Assembly: GCA_021798675.1 (NCBI GenBank)
Contig: JAJZGE010000004.1
Coordinates: 1 to 17,191, forward strand
Reading direction: 5' to 3'
Length of the DNA: 17,191 nt
Source: Pseudomonadota bacterium
GTDB lineage: Bacteria > Pseudomonadota > Gammaproteobacteria > Xanthomonadales > Rhodanobacteraceae
Each line of letters begins with the position of its first letter. The first letter of the stretch is position 1. The notes under the pieces were generated by a model. It was not told where the DNA came from. It was given only the letters and a program-made list of their open reading frames with translations, and made no database searches. Made by a program: the position numbers and the translations under genes. Positions 14,444 through 17,191 of this stretch are shown piece by piece.

Positions 14444-15943
14444 GTGAGCGAAGAGATCCTGATCAACGTGACCCCGCGCGAGACGCGGGTGGCCGTGGTC
14501 GAGAACGGCATGTTGCAGGAGGTGCATGTCGAGCGCGCATCGAAGCGCGGCTACGTGGGCAACATCTACAAGGGCCGGGTGCAGCGGGTGATGCCGGGCA
14601 TGCAGGCCGCGTTCGTGGAGATCGGGCTGGATCGCGCCGCCTTCCTGCACGCCTCGGACATCGTGCGCCCGGCGTTGCCGGAAGGTGCCGAGGGCAACGG
14701 CCACGGCAACGGTAACGGTCACACGCCGTCGATCAGCGAGCTGGTGCACGAAGGGCAGGAAGTCGTGGTGCAGGTGGTGAAGGATCCGATCGGCAGCAAG
14801 GGCGCGCGGCTGTCGGCGCACCTGTCGATCCCTTCGCGCTACCTGGTGCTGCTGCCGTATGCGCACACCATGGGCATTTCCGCGCGCATCGAGGACGAGG
14901 CCGAGCGCACGCGCCTGCGCGAGGTGATGGGCAGCCTGGTCGGCGAGGACGTGATCGGCACGGGCCGGCCGGGCTACATCGTGCGCACCAATGCGGAGGG
15001 CCAGAGCGCCGAGTCGCTGGCGTTCGACGTGACCTACCTCGGCAAGGTGTGGCGCGTGGTGCAGGAGAACATCGCCAGGACCCGCGTGGGCGAGCGTGTG
15101 TACGAGGAGCTCTCGCTGCCGCTGCGCAGCCTGCGCGACATGCTCACCGACGACATCGAGAAGGTGCGCGTGGATTCGCGCGAGACCTTCGAGAAGGTGG
15201 TGAAGTTCGTGCACAAGTTCATGCCCAGCCTGGACGACCGGGTCGAGCACTACGACGGCGAGCGGCCGATCTTCGACCTGTACAGCGTGGAGGACGAGAT
15301 CCAGCACGCGCTGAAGAAGGAGGTGCCGCTGAAGTCGGGCGGCTACCTGGTGGTCGACCAGACCGAGGCGATGACCACCATCGACGTCAACACCGGTGCC
15401 TACCTCGGCACGCGCAACCTGGAGGAAACCGTCTACCGCACCAACCTGGAGGCGGCACAGGCGGCGGCACGCCAGCTGCGGCTGCGCAACCTTGGCGGCA
15501 TCATCATCATCGACTTCATCGACATGGTCGACGAGGAGCACAAGCGCCAGGTGCTGCGCATGCTGGCCAAGGGGCTGGCGCGCGACCACGCCAAGACCAC
15601 GGTCTACCCGATGTCCTCGCTGGGCCTGGTCGAGATGACCCGCAAGCGCACCACCGAGAGCCTGGAGCGCCAGCTGTGCGAGCCGTGCCCGGCCTGCGGC
15701 GGGCGCGGCACGCTGAAGACCGCCGAGACGGTGACCTACGAGATCTTCCGCGAGATCACCCGCGCGGTGCGCCAGTTCAACGCCGAGAAGCTGCTGGTGA
15801 TGGCCAGCCCGACGGTGGTCGGCCGCATCCTGGAGGAGGAGTCCGCGGCGGTGGCCGAACTGGAAGAGTTCATCTCCAAGAGCATACGCTTCCAGGCCGA
15901 GGAGCATTACTCGCAGGAACAGTTTGATGTGGTTTTGCTGTAA
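14444..15943 (+). CDS. rng: ribonuclease G
   Basis: RNase G is a cytoplasmic 5'-end-sensing endoribonuclease that matures the 5' end of 16S rRNA and trims some mRNAs. The 499-residue product compares with 489 in E. coli. The N terminus EILINVTPRETRVAVVENG and the S1 region (GNIYKGRVQRVMPGMQAAFVEIG) are clear. The DNase-I-like catalytic aspartates are D314 (TTIDVNTG) and D357 (IIIIDFIDM), and the Zn-link cysteines are C415 and C418 (CPAC). The C terminus stops soon after, without the RNase E scaffold tail. An extra Gly/Asn/His loop (GNGHGNGNGH, residues 84-93) sits in the S1 domain. The GTG at 14444 is fixed by GGGGAG 6 bases before it. It is followed after 27 bases by yhdP, a widely conserved pairing. 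Confidence 0.97.
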   Translation: MSEEILINVTPRETRVAVVENGMLQEVHVERASKRGYVGNIYKGRVQRVMPGMQAAFVEIGLDRAAFLHASDIVRPALPEGAEGNGHGNGNGHTPSISELVHEGQEVVVQVVKDPIGSKGARLSAHLSIPSRYLVLLPYAHTMGISARIEDEAERTRLREVMGSLVGEDVIGTGRPGYIVRTNAEGQSAESLAFDVTYLGKVWRVVQENIARTRVGERVYEELSLPLRSLRDMLTDDIEKVRVDSRETFEKVVKFVHKFMPSLDDRVEHYDGERPIFDLYSVEDEIQHALKKEVPLKSGGYLVVDQTEAMTTIDVNTGAYLGTRNLEETVYRTNLEAAQAAARQLRLRNLGGIIIIDFIDMVDEEHKRQVLRMLAKGLARDHAKTTVYPMSSLGLVEMTRKRTTESLERQLCEPCPACGGRGTLKTAETVTYEIFREITRAVRQFNAEKLLVMASPTVVGRILEEESAAVAELEEFISKSIRFQAEEHYSQEQFDVVLL

Positions 15944-15970
15944 CCCGGCCGTCGCCGCGGCGGCATTCCG

Positions 15971-17191
15971 ATGATGGCCGCCTGGCAGCGCAGGCTGCAC
16001 CTCGTCGCGCGCGCGGCAGCGTGGACCGCCGGCATCGCGGTGATCTCGCTGGCCGTGCTGATGGCGCTGGGGCAGCTGCTGGTACCGCTGGTGGCGCGGC
16101 ATCCCGACTGGGTGGCGCGCGAGCTGTCCGCGAAGCTGGAGCGGCCGGTCAGCTTCACCGCGCTGCAGAGCAAGTGGAGCGGCTCCGGCCCGCTGTTCGT
16201 GTTGCGCGACGTCACCGTGGGCGTGCCGCCGGGCGGCGCGGGCAAGCCGATCCACATCCCCGAAGCTGAACTGCAGATCGACTTCGGCGGCTGGCTGCCC
16301 ACGCGACACCTGCTGAACCTGCGCGCGCGTGGCCTGCAGCTCGATCTCAGCCGCGACCGGGATGGCCGCTGGCACGTCAACGGCCTGGGCGCCGGCGGCA
16401 GTTCGCAGCAGGCCGGCTTCGGCCAGCTCTCGATGGAGCTGTGGCTGGACGACCTGCGGCTGGACATCGCCGACGAAGCCAGCGGCAAGCACTACAGCCT
16501 GATCGCCGACCGGTTGCGGCTGAGCCGGCAGGGCAACCGCATCCGGATCGGCGCGCTGCTGCGCCGCGAGGGCGCGCCCGGCGTGCTGCGCGGGGCGGGT
16601 AGCTTCCAGGCCGACGGCAGCAGCGGCCGGCTGTGGTTGTCCGGGCAGAAGCTCGATCTCGCCGCGATGTTCGCCGGCGTGGATGTCGGCGGCTACAGCG
16701 TGCAGGGTGGCAGCGGCAACCTGGCTGCATGGCTGGACTGGAAACAGGGCAGAGTGGTGCGCAACTTCAGCCGCTTCGACCTCGACGGCGTGCGCATCGT
16801 CGGTGCGAACGGCAGCGCCAGCGTGCCTGCACTGCACGGCGAAGCCGAGCTGCAGCGCAGCGACGATGGCTTCGTATTGCGCTGGGCCGGCGACGACCGC
16901 AGCGCGCTGGCGGTGCGGCTGCATCAGCCCGGCACGCCGCGGTTCGCCGTGCAGGCGGCCGCGCGCGACCTGCAGATCGCGCCGCTGCTGCCCTGGCTGG
17001 GGTTGGCGCCCAAATTGCCGCCCGCACTGGCGAACTGGCTGGGAGAGGGGCATCCGCGCGGCCGCCTCGACCGGGTGGCGCTGGCGTGGTCGCAGGCGTC
17101 CGGGCTGGATCGCCTGCAGGCCACGTTCAGTGGGCTCGCCATCGACCCGGTCGGCACGCTGGCAGGCGTGGACGGCATCGACGGCACGCTG
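15971..17191 (+). CDS. yhdP: YhdP family AsmA-like membrane protein, 5' part
   Basis: The first 407 codons of a very large gene run off the window without a stop. YhdP-type proteins span the periplasm as lipid-carrying bridges anchored in the inner membrane and, with TamB and YdbH, support phospholipid delivery to the outer membrane in E. coli. The frame begins MMAAWQRRLH, has one hydrophobic anchor (about 17-45, WTAGIAVISLAVLMALGQLL), then the family's opening HPDWVARELSAKLERPVSFTALQSKWSGSGPLFVLRDV and repeating beta-rich units. E. coli YhdP aligns by eye over this opening. ATG 15971 or 15974 are equally possible; no clear Shine-Dalgarno is seen. Position right after rng supports the call. 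Confidence 0.88.
   Translation, partial: MMAAWQRRLHLVARAAAWTAGIAVISLAVLMALGQLLVPLVARHPDWVARELSAKLERPVSFTALQSKWSGSGPLFVLRDVTVGVPPGGAGKPIHIPEAELQIDFGGWLPTRHLLNLRARGLQLDLSRDRDGRWHVNGLGAGGSSQQAGFGQLSMELWLDDLRLDIADEASGKHYSLIADRLRLSRQGNRIRIGALLRREGAPGVLRGAGSFQADGSSGRLWLSGQKLDLAAMFAGVDVGGYSVQGGSGNLAAWLDWKQGRVVRNFSRFDLDGVRIVGANGSASVPALHGEAELQRSDDGFVLRWAGDDRSALAVRLHQPGTPRFAVQAAARDLQIAPLLPWLGLAPKLPPALANWLGEGHPRGRLDRVALAWSQASGLDRLQATFSGLAIDPVGTLAGVDGIDGTL

Noticed and set aside
14426..17053. 875-codon minus-strand open frame
   Set aside because: It is exactly antisense to rng and yhdP, is rich in His, Gln, Ala and Arg as mirror frames of GC-rich genes are, and has no family similarity.

Overview
The window is GC-rich, densely coding DNA from a gammaproteobacterium. 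The best guess is the Xanthomonadales (Lysobacterales), probably a Rhodanobacter/Dyella-like genus. The guess rests on base composition, the protein families, the rng-yhdP pair, and a non-coding repeat block of a style I associate with that order. No tRNA, rRNA, CRISPR array, transposase, phage gene or replication origin was seen.

Layout: (1) 3-2217, plus strand: the 3' end of one DesK-type histidine kinase, a complete second DesK-type kinase, and a LuxR/NarL-type response regulator, linked by 4-nt ATGA overlaps. (2) 2376-2906, minus: a small membrane protein with a bacterial PH-like domain, divergent from queA (3007-4038, plus; tRNA queuosine synthesis), which stands without tgt. (3) 4198-4500, minus: a secreted PepSY protein, followed by a 12-bp hairpin. 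(4) 4732-10252, minus: an efflux operon in the order outer-membrane factor, adaptor lipoprotein, RND pump, closed by a perfect 19-bp terminator-like stem. (5) 10397-14297, minus: an OmpR-type regulator, a 649-bp gene-free block, a histidine kinase, a PP-loop ATPase of the Dph6/DUF71 family, and a Mug-family DNA glycosylase. (6) 14444 to the window end, plus: rng (RNase G) and the 5' part of a YhdP/AsmA-like gene.

Functional reading: the window carries two signalling modules, one envelope efflux pump, one envelope lipid-homeostasis gene (yhdP) and RNA maturation genes (queA, rng). The second two-component system is co-directional with a PP-loop enzyme and a DNA glycosylase, so they are probably cotranscribed. 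A near-identical 12-nt sequence lies upstream of both its regulator gene and the PepSY gene, hinting at a shared regulon.

The least ordinary part is 12983-13631. It holds two inverted, diverged copies of a hairpin-forming repeat plus further stem-loops. Four of its stems present a GGA-containing loop on the strand that would be transcribed between the regulator and kinase genes. This could be an inert intergenic repeat or a structured RNA leader that sets regulator:kinase ratios; the sequence alone cannot decide.
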